NCBI RefSeq assembly: GCF_963675395.1
Contig: NZ_OY776223.1
Span: forward strand, 620,001-684,000
Source of the DNA: an uncultured Vibrio sp.
GTDB taxonomy: Bacteria; Pseudomonadota; Gammaproteobacteria; Enterobacterales; Vibrionaceae
Reading direction: 5' to 3'
Length of the DNA: 64,000 bases
Shown in pieces: positions 1 to 11,495 of the stretch. Below the pieces are notes generated by a model, which had not been told where the DNA came from, searched no databases, and was given only the letters and a program-made list of their open reading frames with translations. Position 1 is the first letter of the stretch, and each line of letters begins with the position of its first letter. Position numbers and translations under genes: made by a program.

Positions 1-189
1 AAATTGGCGCTAACAAGCCATAAAGGTGTTTTGGGTTACTTGCTGTCGATGACTATCGCTTATGAACAAGCTAACTGGGAAAGGGTTGAGAAATATTGCA
101 CGGCTCTAAAGCTCACAGAAGAGCAGCTTGTAGAAGCCTTTAATCAGTCCACTGTCTGGGCTCAGGAACTGCTTTCCCAAAGATCCTAG
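1..189 (+). CDS. C-terminal end of an EAL/HDOD-type signalling protein (partial)
   Basis: An open frame enters from the left edge and ends at a TAG stop, leaving the last 62 residues of a larger protein. The segment (KLALTSHKGVLGYLL...) looks like the extreme C-terminus of Vibrio proteins that carry an EAL-like and an HDOD domain and act in cyclic-di-GMP-linked motility control. No catalytic motif lies in the visible part, so the assignment rests on general resemblance of the tail. The true start lies outside the window. It is in the same orientation as ychJ, 95 bp downstream. Confidence 0.5.
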   Translation, partial: KLALTSHKGVLGYLLSMTIAYEQANWERVEKYCTALKLTEEQLVEAFNQSTVWAQELLSQRS

Positions 190-284
190 GTGTTTGATGT
201 TTTGCTAAAGTAATTCGAGTGTATAATCCTCCTCGTATTACCTCACCCACGTGAGCCTGTTTAATTCAATAGAGATTTCTTTTT

Positions 285-794
285 ATGTCTTCTTCTTGCC
301 CGTGCGGCTCCAATCTCAGTTACCAGCAATGCTGTGAAATTGCTCATAGCAACCACGCCAACGTAGAAACACCTGAGCAGTTAATGCGCTCGCGCTACAG
401 TGCTCATGTTCTGAGTTTAGTGGATTATGTTGTAGCGACTTATCACCCGAGCTGTCAAGCACAAGAGCAACGAGAAGACATCGCTCAATCTATCGATAAC
501 GACTGGTGTCAGCTTGAAGTGATAAAATCTGAAACTGGCAGTAACGACAATGAAGGGTTTGTTGAGTTCAACGCCTACTTCAATGAAGACGGTAAACGCT
601 ACTGTCTGAGTGAGCGTTCACGCTTTGTCAAAGAGCATGATCTTTGGTACTACATTGACGGCACGTTTCCACAAGACGAAGACGAACCAGAGCCAGACCC
701 TCGTCTGAGCCAACCAGTAAGCAGCCTGAAAGTCGGCCGTAATGACCCATGCATTTGTGGTAGCGGTAAAAAATTTAAGAAGTGTTGTGGGTAA
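285..794 (+). CDS. ychJ: YchJ family protein (UPF0225) with two SEC-C motifs
   Basis: A 169-residue protein with a cysteine-rich SEC-C motif at each end: C5, C7, C16 and C17 at the N-terminus, and C156, C158, C167 and C168 in a [18 protein letters not shown] tail. SEC-C motifs bind zinc in SecA and related proteins. The middle is the NTF2-like YchJ domain. The biochemical role is not established. The length matches the family and the ATG at 285 gives a complete N-terminal motif. It converges on the his operon and shares a bidirectional terminator with it. Confidence 0.85.
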   Translation: MSSSCPCGSNLSYQQCCEIAHSNHANVETPEQLMRSRYSAHVLSLVDYVVATYHPSCQAQEQREDIAQSIDNDWCQLEVIKSETGSNDNEGFVEFNAYFNEDGKRYCLSERSRFVKEHDLWYYIDGTFPQDEDEPEPDPRLSQPVSSLKVGRNDPCICGSGKKFKKCCG

Positions 795-833
795 TAACGC
801 TGACTTCTAGCCCAAAAAAGCGCGCTTTAATTA

Positions 834-870
834 GATTCCTGATCTCGCCTAGGCTCGTCGGAATGACGAG
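834..870. repeat. Small dispersed extragenic repeat, copy 1
   Basis: An element of about 35 bp that begins ATTCCTGAT and ends TCGGAATGACGAG, with ATTCC and GGAAT as outer inverted arms and CCTAGG at the centre. A close relative (about four differences in 33 bp) lies at 58492-58526. Both copies are in convergent intergenic regions, here between ychJ and hisI. This fits a REP-like extragenic palindrome. Confidence 0.6.
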
Positions 871-891
871 GGAGATACTTACTTTATAGAA

Positions 892-923
892 AAAGCCCCT
901 AAACTCTCCAGCTTAGGGGCTTT
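892..923. terminator. Bidirectional terminator between ychJ and the his operon
   Basis: Perfect stem AAAGCCCCTAA / TTAGGGGCTTT around a 10-nt loop. T-rich sequence follows on the plus strand and an A run precedes it (a U tract on the minus strand), so it can end both ychJ and the histidine operon. Confidence 0.85.
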
Positions 924-931
924 CTTTTATC

Positions 932-1563
932 TTACTTATGACGTTCTTTGAGCTTATTTACCACATCGTTCATCGACAAGCCTTGGTCTTGCAATAGAAC
1001 TAACAAGTGATAAATCAAGTCCGCCGATTCGCATACTAGTTCCGCCTTGTCACCCGACGTTGCCGCAAGCGCGACTTCAACGCCCTCTTCGCCCACTTTC
1101 TGCGAAATACGCTTGGTGCCACGGGCATAAAGACTGGCGGTATAAGAGGACTCTGGGTCGGCGTCCTTGCGGGCAGCCAGTAGCTGCTCAAGTTGATGAA
1201 GCCACACCATTTGCGACTCTTCTTGTGGTTCTCCATCCCAGCACGTTGTGGTGCCAGTGTGGCAAGTTGGACCTATCGGGTTAACCTTAACCAGCAAAGT
1301 GTCGTTATCACAATCGAGTGAGATGTTCACCAGTTGTAGAACGTTACCCGAGGTTTCACCTTTGGTCCACAAACGTTCTTTGGTGCGAGAGAAAAATGTC
1401 ACCTGACCAGTTTCACCCGTTTTTGCCAGTGCGTCCTGATTCATGTAACCCATCATCAGCACTTGGCTGGACTGGAAGTCCTGAACGATAGCAGGTACTA
1501 GACCATCCACCTTCTCCCAGTTGATTCGCTCTTGTAGCGAACTTACTTCGGCGGCTGCAAAAC

Positions 1564-1567
<4 letters not shown>
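932..1567 (-). CDS. hisI: Bifunctional phosphoribosyl-AMP cyclohydrolase / phosphoribosyl-ATP pyrophosphatase
   Basis: Catalyses histidine-biosynthesis steps 2 and 3, converting PR-ATP to PR-AMP and then opening the ring to ProFAR. The 211 residues carry both domains. The N-terminal cyclohydrolase half (about 1-115) has the metal-binding run [11 protein letters not shown] and upstream CDNDT. The C-terminal pyrophosphatase half (about 120-211) has the [11 protein letters not shown] helix that coordinates magnesium. This is the usual HisIE fusion length in enterobacteria and vibrios. It is the last gene of the operon, overlaps hisF by four bases, and is followed by a strong terminator. Confidence 0.97.
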
Positions 1568-3693
<2,126 letters not shown>

Positions 3694-3720
3694 CTCCTAT
3701 CAATACGCTAAGCAATGCCC

Positions 3721-4794
3721 TTAAAGAACGCCTTTACTACTTGGCAGCTCGTTGCCTTCTACTTTGATCGCCTGACGCAAAGTTCGGCCAAAGGCTTTAA
3801 ACAAGCTTTCAATGATGTGGTGATCATTGTCGCCAGCAGAAGACAGGTGCAGCGTACATGCTAGAGTATCTGTCAGAGAGCGGAAGAAGTGCACAACCAT
3901 TTCTGTAGATAAGTCGCCCACTTGCTCGCGGCCAAATTCAGCATCGAACTTGAGGTATGGACGGCCAGATAAATCTAACGCACATTGTGCCAGGCACTCA
4001 TCCATCGGTAAGCTAAAGCCGAAGCGACCAATACCGCGTTTATCGCCTAAGGCTTCTTTCAGTGCCTGTCCAAGAGCCAGCGCAGTGTCTTCAACAGTGT
4101 GGTGATCATCAATGTGAAGATCCCCTTCTACCTTACATACAAGCTGGAAACCACCGTGAGTCGCGATTTGATCCAACATGTGGTCGAAAAAGCCCATCCC
4201 TGTTGAGATGACATTGCCACCTTGTTCATCAAGGTTAACGGCAACTCTGATGTCCGTTTCTTTGGTAGTACGAATAACTTCAGCAACACGGGCTTTTACC
4301 GTCAGATCTTTCAGGATTTGCTTCCAGCCCATGGTCTCTGGGTTGTATTGAATGCCGCGAATCGCCATGTTTTCAGCAAGTTGAAGGTCCGTTGGACGGT
4401 CACCAATCACAACCGAATTCTGGAAATCGACTTTTCCACCCTGAAGGTACTCTTTCACCATTCCTAGCTTAGGCTTACGGCAAGAGCAGTCTTCGTCGTC
4501 AAAGTGAGGACAGATCAGAACATCATCAAACTTCACGCCTTGAGATTCGAAAATCTCCATCATCATATTGTGTGGCGCATCAAAGTCTGCTTGCGGGTAG
4601 CTCTCCGTACCCAGACCATCCTGGTTGGTCACCATGACTAAACGGTAGCCTGCATCCTGAAGTGCTAGGAGGCTTGGGATCACGTATGGCTCTAGTTTCA
4701 GCTTATCAAGGCGGTCTACTTGGAAATCAATCGGCGGCTCAACAATCAGTGTGCCATCACGGTCTATAAAAAGGATTTTTTGTTGTTTGCTCAC
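3721..4794 (-). CDS. hisB: Bifunctional histidinol-phosphatase / imidazoleglycerol-phosphate dehydratase
   Basis: Catalyses steps 7 and 9 of the pathway. The N-terminal HAD phosphatase domain (about 1-165) has the DRDGT nucleophile motif at D11/D13 and a zinc site [14 protein letters not shown]. The C-terminal dehydratase domain (about 170-357) has the paired metal-binding histidine motifs ([15 protein letters not shown]). The fused 357-residue form is the gammaproteobacterial type. A 68-bp gap containing a hairpin separates it from hisC. Confidence 0.97.
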   Translation of the reverse strand: MSKQQKILFIDRDGTLIVEPPIDFQVDRLDKLKLEPYVIPSLLALQDAGYRLVMVTNQDGLGTESYPQADFDAPHNMMMEIFESQGVKFDDVLICPHFDDEDCSCRKPKLGMVKEYLQGGKVDFQNSVVIGDRPTDLQLAENMAIRGIQYNPETMGWKQILKDLTVKARVAEVIRTTKETDIRVAVNLDEQGGNVISTGMGFFDHMLDQIATHGGFQLVCKVEGDLHIDDHHTVEDTALALGQALKEALGDKRGIGRFGFSLPMDECLAQCALDLSGRPYLKFDAEFGREQVGDLSTEMVVHFFRSLTDTLACTLHLSSAGDNDHHIIESLFKAFGRTLRQAIKVEGNELPSSKGVL

Positions 4795-4823
4795 TAGAAC
4801 ATCCTTATTGCTAATCTTGGTTG

Positions 4824-4845
4824 GCTCTCACTCAAGTGTGAGAGC
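4824..4845. other. Inverted repeat in the hisC-hisB gap
   Basis: GCTCTCAC and GTGAGAGC form an 8-bp perfect stem with a 6-nt loop. No U tract follows, so it is not a standard terminator. It may act as an mRNA stability or processing element inside the operon. Confidence 0.4.
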
Positions 4846-4862
4846 AAAGTAACTTTATGGCT

Positions 4863-5918
<1,056 letters not shown>

Positions 5919-7211
5919 TTACTTCGCTGCCAGTTTTTCTACACGAATCGTTACCGCACGCTTGTGCGCATCCAGGCCTTCCGCTTCTGCCATGGTGACA
6001 ACCGTAGGCGCCAGGTTTTTCAGGCCTTCAGCAGAGAGTTCCTGAACGGTCATACGCTTCGAGAAATCTGCTAAGCCAAGGCTAGAGTAGGTGCGAGTGT
6101 ATCCGTACGTCGGAAGCACGTGGTTCGTACCAGAGGCATAGTCACCAGCAGACTCAGGCGACCAGTCACCCAAGAAAATAGAACCAGCGTTATCAAGTAG
6201 AGGTAGCAACTCACGAGGGTTTTTAGTTTGAACAATTAAGTGCTCTGGGCCGTAGTAGTTCGAGATAGAAACCGCTTGAGTCAGGGATTCAGCTATAATG
6301 ATCAAACTTGATGCTAACGCCTTTTGTGCGATGTCTGCACGCGAAAGCTGCTTCAGTTGACGCTGCACTGCATCGGTTACTTGGTCTGCAATGATTGCTG
6401 AAGGAGTAACCAGTACAACTTGTGAGTCAGGACCGTGCTCTGCCTGGCTCAGCAGGTCGGCGGCAATAAAATCAGCGTCAGCCGTTTCATCAGCAAGAAC
6501 CAACACTTCTGATGGTCCCGCTGGCATATCAATAGCCGCGCCACGGAAATCATTACTGACTTGGCGTTTTGCCTCTGTAACATACGCGTTGCCCGGACCA
6601 AAGATTTTATCAACTTTAGAAACCGTGTCCGTTCCGTAAGCCATCGCAGCAACCGCTTGACCACCACCCACATTGTATACTTCGTCAATACCGCAAAGTT
6701 TTGCAACGTAGAGGATTTCATCTGCAATTGGCGGAGGAGAGCAAAGCACAACTTTACGACATCCGGCAATTTTGGCTGGCACACCAAGCATCAAAACGGT
6801 TGATGGCAATGGTGCGCTCCCGCCTGGGATGTACAAACCGACTTTTTGGATTGGACGAGTCACTTGCTCACACATTACACCAGGTTGAGTCTCAACTTTA
6901 ATTGGCTGAGGCTTTTGCGCTTTGTGGAACTTAGCAATATTTGCGTAAGCTTGATTAAGAGCGCTTTTCATCTTCTCAGAAAGACGATCAGCAGCGGCAT
7001 CAATTTCATTAGCAGAAACACGAATTGAATCCGGCTTTACGCGGTCAAACTTTTCCGTAAGTTCTGTAAGCGCAGCATCTCCTTCGCTACGCACTTTTGC
7101 GATAACTTCTGCGACCGCAGCGGTAATATTTGCGCCTTCCGCGATAGCCGGACGCTCTAAGATCGAATCTTGCTGATTTTCACTCAGTGATTGCCAAACA
7201 ACTGTTCTCAT
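5919..7211 (-). CDS. hisD: Histidinol dehydrogenase
   Basis: Zinc- and NAD-dependent enzyme that oxidises histidinol to histidine in two steps. The 430 residues match the family length. Recognisable motifs are [13 protein letters not shown], the zinc-ligand stretch [10 protein letters not shown] and the catalytic YGPEHLIV segment. It lies 5 bp after hisG, so translation is probably coupled. Confidence 0.98.
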   Translation of the reverse strand: MRTVVWQSLSENQQDSILERPAIAEGANITAAVAEVIAKVRSEGDAALTELTEKFDRVKPDSIRVSANEIDAAADRLSEKMKSALNQAYANIAKFHKAQKPQPIKVETQPGVMCEQVTRPIQKVGLYIPGGSAPLPSTVLMLGVPAKIAGCRKVVLCSPPPIADEILYVAKLCGIDEVYNVGGGQAVAAMAYGTDTVSKVDKIFGPGNAYVTEAKRQVSNDFRGAAIDMPAGPSEVLVLADETADADFIAADLLSQAEHGPDSQVVLVTPSAIIADQVTDAVQRQLKQLSRADIAQKALASSLIIIAESLTQAVSISNYYGPEHLIVQTKNPRELLPLLDNAGSIFLGDWSPESAGDYASGTNHVLPTYGYTRTYSSLGLADFSKRMTVQELSAEGLKNLAPTVVTMAEAEGLDAHKRAVTIRVEKLAAK

Positions 7212-7216
7212 GACCC

Positions 7217-8113
7217 TTACTCCATCATTTTTTCAATTGGTAGCACGAGAATTGAGCTCGCACCTAGCTCTTTTAGCTGCTCCATTGTTTCCCAGAACAG
7301 ATTCTCAGAGCTCACCAAGTGAACCGCCATTTTTTGTTTGTCTGCTGATAATGGTAATACAGTTGGGTCTTCAGCACCCGGCAGTAGCGCTTTAATTTGC
7401 TCCAGCTTTTCTGCTGGCGCGTGTAGCATGATGTATTTTGACTCTTTTGCTTGCTGAACACCCTGCATGCGCGTAAGTAGCTTACTGATCAGTGCCGTCT
7501 TATCTGCGTCAAACTCACCCAAGCGTTGAATAAGCGTCGCTTTCGATTTAAAGATAACTTCCGCTTCTTTAAGACCGTTTGCTTCTAGTGTTGCACCTGT
7601 TGAAACTAAGTCGGCAATTGCATCAGCCAGACCAGCACGTGGGGCAACTTCTACAGAGCCTGTGAGCATACAAGCTGAGAACGGTACACCGGCTTTATCC
7701 ATGTATGCTTTAAGCAGGTGTGGGTAGGTTGTTGCGATGCGCTTACCCGCTAAATCTTGAGGGCCGTTATATTCTTCGTCCTTATCGATGGCAATAGACA
7801 GACGGCAACCACCAAAATCAAGACGACGAAGTTGAACAAATTCACATGGCTCACCTTGTACTTTACGGTCTAAACGCACTTCTTCCAGTTCGTTTTCACC
7901 AATGAAACCTAAGTCAACAACGCCATCCATAACCAGCCCTGGAATATCGTCATCACGTACGAGTAGCAAATCAATTGGCATATTTTCTGAATGAACCACA
8001 AGACGCTCACCCATTAGATTAAACTTCACGCCACACTGTTTAAGTAGAGCTTGGCTCTCCTTGCTAAGACGACCTTTTTTCTGAATTGCGATTCTTAAGC
8101 GTTGTGATTGCAT
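7217..8113 (-). CDS. hisG: ATP phosphoribosyltransferase
   Basis: First, feedback-inhibited step of histidine synthesis, joining ATP and PRPP. The ATG at 8113 ([17 protein letters not shown]) gives 298 residues, the size of the long HisG form; the longer reading frame adds only six unlikely residues. The PRPP-binding region contains [11 protein letters not shown], and the C-terminal third is the PII-like allosteric domain that binds histidine. Expression is controlled by the attenuator and leader peptide immediately upstream. Confidence 0.97.
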   Translation of the reverse strand: MQSQRLRIAIQKKGRLSKESQALLKQCGVKFNLMGERLVVHSENMPIDLLLVRDDDIPGLVMDGVVDLGFIGENELEEVRLDRKVQGEPCEFVQLRRLDFGGCRLSIAIDKDEEYNGPQDLAGKRIATTYPHLLKAYMDKAGVPFSACMLTGSVEVAPRAGLADAIADLVSTGATLEANGLKEAEVIFKSKATLIQRLGEFDADKTALISKLLTRMQGVQQAKESKYIMLHAPAEKLEQIKALLPGAEDPTVLPLSADKQKMAVHLVSSENLFWETMEQLKELGASSILVLPIEKMME

Positions 8114-8170
8114 TGCTATGTCCCTGTACAAGATATTGAAAACTAACTATTTTTTTAAACCAAAAACGAA

Positions 8171-8206
8171 AAAACCCTCGGAAGAATGTTAACTCCCGAG
8201 GGTTTT
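8171..8206 (-). terminator. his operon attenuator (intrinsic terminator)
   Basis: On the minus strand AAACCCTCGG pairs with CCGAGGGTTT and is followed by a U-rich tail, 58 bp before hisG. Upstream segments at 8231-8275 repeat CCGGGAG/CTCCCGG, so alternative pairing with the terminator's 5' arm is possible. Together with the His-rich leader peptide this is a classical attenuator. Confidence 0.85.
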
Positions 8207-8278
8207 AAATCTGAAATTCTTTGATTTTAACCTCCGGGAGTTTCCTGTCTCCCGGGTATGCGCACATCTCCCGAAAGA

Positions 8279-8311
8279 CTAGAATGGGTGATGATGGTGA
8301 TGAATGTTCAT
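8279..8311 (-). CDS. hisL: his operon leader peptide MNIHHHHHPF
   Basis: A 10-codon frame: ATG AAC ATT, five consecutive histidine codons (CAT CAC CAT CAT CAC), CCA, TTC and TAG. Ribosome stalling on the His codons when charged tRNA-His is scarce would favour the antiterminator and allow transcription into hisG. It lies about 165 bp upstream of hisG and 75 bp upstream of the attenuator. It is shorter than the E. coli leader (seven His codons) but in the same place. Confidence 0.9.
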   Translation of the reverse strand: MNIHHHHHPF

Positions 8312-8434
8312 TACGAAATTGCGCATACTTATTTAAGACTCTGGTTCGTTGCTCTGTTGGTAAACAACACTAACTAAGCTGATTGATTTTTTCAACTATT
8401 AATTTCAAAAAAATTCAATTTGTATAGTACAAAT

Positions 8435-8457
8435 AAAAAAGGAGGCCGAAGCCCCCT
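8435..8457 (-). terminator. Terminator after the NhaC-family gene
   Basis: On the minus strand GGGGGC-TTCG-GCCTCC forms a stem closed by a UUCG tetraloop and followed by six T residues, 27 bp after the stop codon. It separates the antiporter gene from the his promoter region. Confidence 0.85.
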
Positions 8458-8483
8458 GTATTTTTTACCAATAATTCAATCGG

Positions 8484-10085
8484 TTAAGCGTTCTGACATG
8501 ATGCCATTTTCGATTTAGACAACCAAGAGAGTACGCTACACACAATCACAAAAGTCACTGCTGCTGCTGTGAATGACATTGCGATAGACGCCGTCATCCC
8601 TAGAGTAATGAAGCCAACGCAAGATACTAACGCCACAGATAGCGCATAAGGTAGCTGTGTCGACACGTGGTCAATATGATTACAACGGGCACCAGTTGAT
8701 GACAAAATAGTGGTATCTGAGATTGGAGAACAGTGATCTCCAAATACTGCACCAGCTAGAACTGCGCTTAACATAGGCAGCATAAGCGCGATATCCGTCG
8801 CACCCGCCATATCACCCGCGATAGGCAGCATAATACCGAACGTACCCCAAGATGTCCCTGTCGAGAATGCCATCAAACCAGACAACAGGAACAGAATCAC
8901 TGGCAACCAGTGTGGGTCAATATTACCTTGTGCCAACGTTGACAGGTAAGAACCCGTTTTCATGTCACCGATAACAGAGCCGATCGTCCACGCAAATACT
9001 AGGATCAAAATTGCGCCAAACATCGATTTCGCACCAATCCAAAGCGTACGGATGATTTCACCCATTGGAATACCCTGCTTAAGCACAGTAAACAGACCAA
9101 CCGCCAGACCAAGCAAGCTACCGTAAATCAGAGACATACCCACATCGGTATTCTCAAATGCGCCCAGTAGAGCAAACTCTTTACCATCCGCAGCCAAAGC
9201 CTGACCACCGGTGTACATCATCGCAGCAATTGTCGCTACAATCAGTGTTACGATAGGCAATATCAAGTCAGATACCTGGCCTTTATCGCTCTCGCGAATA
9301 TCAAGCTCTTCATTGATTTCATGAGCTTCAGGCGCGTCGTTCTCTGTATCTTTGTCAAAGCCACGACCTTGAGACGCAGAGATCTCATGCTCGCGCATTT
9401 TACCAATGTCCAGACCAAACCACGCAACAGCAAACACCATCAATAAAGCAAATACCGCGTAGAAGTTCATAGGAATCAGACGAATGTATGCACCCAAAGC
9501 TGAGTATTCGGTGATGCCATGCGATACTAAGATGCCGCCAATAATAGTGATAATGTAAGCACCCCAGCTTGATGCAGGCATAATTACACACATTGGAGCC
9601 GCAGTTGAGTCCAAAATGTAAGCCAACTTAGCGCGAGAAACATAGAAGCGATCAGTAACCGGACGAGAAATCGCACCAACAGCCAGGCTATTAAAGTAAT
9701 CGTCGACAAAAATGAATACGCCTAAGAAGGCAGCAAGAAGTTTAGAGCCACGCTTACTTTTAACGCGAGATTGTGCCCACTCAGCAAATGCTCGGGTACC
9801 ACCAGATAGTGTCAATAATGCCGTTGTCATCCCCAATAAGATGAGGAAACCAACAATACTCATATTCCAGGTGTTAAGGCCGCCGTCTTCAATAAAGACA
9901 GAAGAGACTTGAGTACCAACATAGCTAGCGGTATCACCAAGCGACCAACTATTTAGTAGCACCGAACCGAGTACGACACCCACACCGAGAGAAATTAATA
10001 CACGTCGAGTCAAGATCGCCAGTGTCAAAGCGACAAGCGGCGGCAATAATGAAACAGGAGAACTAGAAAAATCTATTAAATTCAT
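8484..10085 (-). CDS. NhaC-family Na+/H+ antiporter-like transporter, lysine-riboswitch controlled
   Basis: A hydrophobic protein of 533 residues with about eleven membrane segments and the NhaC signature region (FVDDYFNSLAVG, FGDHCSPISDTTILSS). The ATG at 10085 is preferred over an in-frame TTG three codons upstream. NhaC-type proteins preceded by lysine riboswitches have been proposed to be lysine transporters rather than sodium exchangers, and this gene has such a riboswitch. The hydrophilic loop around residues 235-270 is acidic. It is a single-gene unit with its own terminator. The substrate is inferred from regulation only. Confidence 0.85.
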   Translation of the reverse strand: MNLIDFSSSPVSLLPPLVALTLAILTRRVLISLGVGVVLGSVLLNSWSLGDTASYVGTQVSSVFIEDGGLNTWNMSIVGFLILLGMTTALLTLSGGTRAFAEWAQSRVKSKRGSKLLAAFLGVFIFVDDYFNSLAVGAISRPVTDRFYVSRAKLAYILDSTAAPMCVIMPASSWGAYIITIIGGILVSHGITEYSALGAYIRLIPMNFYAVFALLMVFAVAWFGLDIGKMREHEISASQGRGFDKDTENDAPEAHEINEELDIRESDKGQVSDLILPIVTLIVATIAAMMYTGGQALAADGKEFALLGAFENTDVGMSLIYGSLLGLAVGLFTVLKQGIPMGEIIRTLWIGAKSMFGAILILVFAWTIGSVIGDMKTGSYLSTLAQGNIDPHWLPVILFLLSGLMAFSTGTSWGTFGIMLPIAGDMAGATDIALMLPMLSAVLAGAVFGDHCSPISDTTILSSTGARCNHIDHVSTQLPYALSVALVSCVGFITLGMTASIAMSFTAAAVTFVIVCSVLSWLSKSKMASCQNA

Positions 10086-10199
10086 GATCTTCAAAAACCA
10101 AAGTTTGGCTAGAGATCTACTGCAGACAAGTTACGTTTCACTTAAAACGTACTCATGTTGAACTTAGCGACAGGGAAGCGAACACTCCACCCAACCCTA

Positions 10200-10372
10200 C
10201 AGTAGCGCTCCATAGTTTAATGTAAATATACTATGGCAGTGTTGTTCCTTTCGGATACAACCCCAACAAGTAATGTTGATGGATTACTTGCTTCGGCAAT
10301 CTTCGCCTTCCACTATTATTCATTGGCATCACCCCAATAATAGCTACTCTTCGAAACTGCGCCTCTACGGCA
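10200..10372 (-). ncRNA. Lysine riboswitch (L box)
   Basis: Read on the minus strand, the leader of the NhaC gene carries the conserved lysine-aptamer strings in order: GTAGAGGCGCAG, AGAGTAG, GGGGTGATG, AAGGCGAAGATTGCCGAAG, TTGGGGTTGTATCC and CACTGCC. Terminal GTAG and CTAC segments can close P1, and CCATAGT/ACTATGG (10210-10236) forms P5. The roughly 170-nt span fits the class. About 115 nt of expression platform separates it from the start codon; I see only a weak candidate terminator there (CCAA-ACT-TTGG-TTTTT next to the start codon), so a translational switch is also possible. Confidence 0.9.
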
Positions 10373-10847
10373 ATAACAAACAATTGACCGCTAATCATAC
10401 AAATTAGCAACAAATTATCTGTGATATTGCATCAGGTTGCGCCATTGTACTTATGATGGGAGTCAATGCAACACATCAAACTAAATTAAACGTATAAAAC
10501 TCAGTTAAACCAACCTGAAGTGTTAACTCACTCCGATGTTACTAAAATCATTATTGTGCAACTAACATCAGTTCAATTACGCTATATATGAAACTTTACT
10601 ACTACATTCAATTACCATGGTTAATGTAACACTGATAAATAAGGTAAATGTAATGCGAATACATAGAGCGTTTATCTTTGCCAACAAATGATAAACATCT
10701 AACCATTTAATAAAAGTAATTGGCCAATTGCTGTGATTAGAATTATGCGAGCTAACAGAATTACCACCTTATAAGTTTTAATTCTCAATAATAATATTAG
10801 TTTCTCTAAAAAAGTGGCTAAAATTAAACGAAATCATGATTTAGTAT
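10373..10847. other. AT-rich intergenic region upstream of hns
   Basis: About 475 bp without a credible gene. It is strongly AT-rich with many A/T tracts. It should hold the promoter for the lysine-riboswitch transcript near its left end. The AT richness immediately upstream of an H-NS gene fits autoregulation by the protein, but no discrete operator can be defined by eye. Confidence 0.5.
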
Positions 10848-10876
10848 TTGCACATAAGTAAAAGATAAAGTTAAAT
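10848..10876 (+). promoter_or_regulatory. Candidate sigma-70 promoter for hns
   Basis: TTGCAC and TTAAAT separated by 17 bp, about 90 bp upstream of the start codon, within AT-rich DNA. The hexamers are fair rather than perfect matches. Confidence 0.4.
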
Positions 10877-10966
10877 ATAAGGACTTACTATTTATTTGTA
10901 GCATGGCATTATTTCATCGTAACGATAAAAGGTGCCAAACACATTAACCTATTAATAGGAATCGTT

Positions 10967-11374
10967 ATGTCTGAGCTGACTAAAACACTTCTAAATATCC
11001 GTAGCCTTCGTGCGTTTTCTCGTGAGCTGACTCTTGAACAATTGGAAGAAGCTCTAGATAAACTGTCTACTGTTGTAGCAGAGCGTAAAGAAGCGGAAGA
11101 AGCAGAACGCGCAGCACAAGCTGAGCAAGAAGCTAAATTAGCTGAAATCGCAGAAAAAATTGCTCAAGACGGCATTGACGTTGAAGCTCTTATTAATGCG
11201 CTATCGGGCGAAACTAAGACTAAAACAAAATCTAAGCGTGCACCTCGCCCTGCGAAATACAAGTACACGGATACTAACGGCCAAGAAAAAACGTGGACAG
11301 GCCAAGGTCGCACACCTTCTGCAATCCAAGAGCAGCTTGATGCAGGTAAATCACTGGATGATTTCCTAATCTAA
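10967..11374 (+). CDS. hns: H-NS family nucleoid-associated protein
   Basis: Global silencer of AT-rich and horizontally acquired DNA. The 135-residue length matches H-NS. Residues 1-65 form the dimerisation/oligomerisation coiled coil (many E, A, K and L residues). A basic linker KTKTKSKRAPRP (about 84-95) leads to the C-terminal DNA-binding domain, whose minor-groove-reading QGR hook is Q113-G114-R115 within TWTGQGRTP. An AGGA box precedes the ATG at 10967. It is monocistronic with a terminator just after the stop. The V. cholerae orthologue is also called vicH. Confidence 0.95.
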   Translation: MSELTKTLLNIRSLRAFSRELTLEQLEEALDKLSTVVAERKEAEEAERAAQAEQEAKLAEIAEKIAQDGIDVEALINALSGETKTKTKSKRAPRPAKYKYTDTNGQEKTWTGQGRTPSAIQEQLDAGKSLDDFLI

Positions 11375-11388
11375 ATTCTGAATATATT

Positions 11389-11410
11389 AAAGGCTCCTTA
11401 GAGAGCCTTT
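11389..11410 (+). terminator. hns terminator
   Basis: AAAGGCTC and GAGCCTTT form a short GC-containing stem 14 bp after the hns stop codon and run into TTCTGTGCTTTT. Confidence 0.75.
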
Positions 11411-11430
11411 TCTGTGCTTTTAGATAAATA

Positions 11431-11460
11431 AAAATGGCGCATTATGAAATGCGCCATTTT
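11431..11460. terminator. Bidirectional terminator between hns and gsk
   Basis: Perfect 13-bp inverted repeat AAAATGGCGCATT / AATGCGCCATTTT with a 4-nt loop, flanked by A and T runs on both sides. It can terminate gsk (minus) and back up the hns terminator (plus). Confidence 0.85.
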
Positions 11461-11495
11461 TTACATTTGTAAATAAGCTGTTAACTTTAACTAAA

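Noticed and set aside
10210..10236. CCATAGT/ACTATGG hairpin as the terminator of the nhaC leader
   Set aside because: It lies inside the aptamer as helix P5, with the closing P1 segment after it, and no U tract follows.
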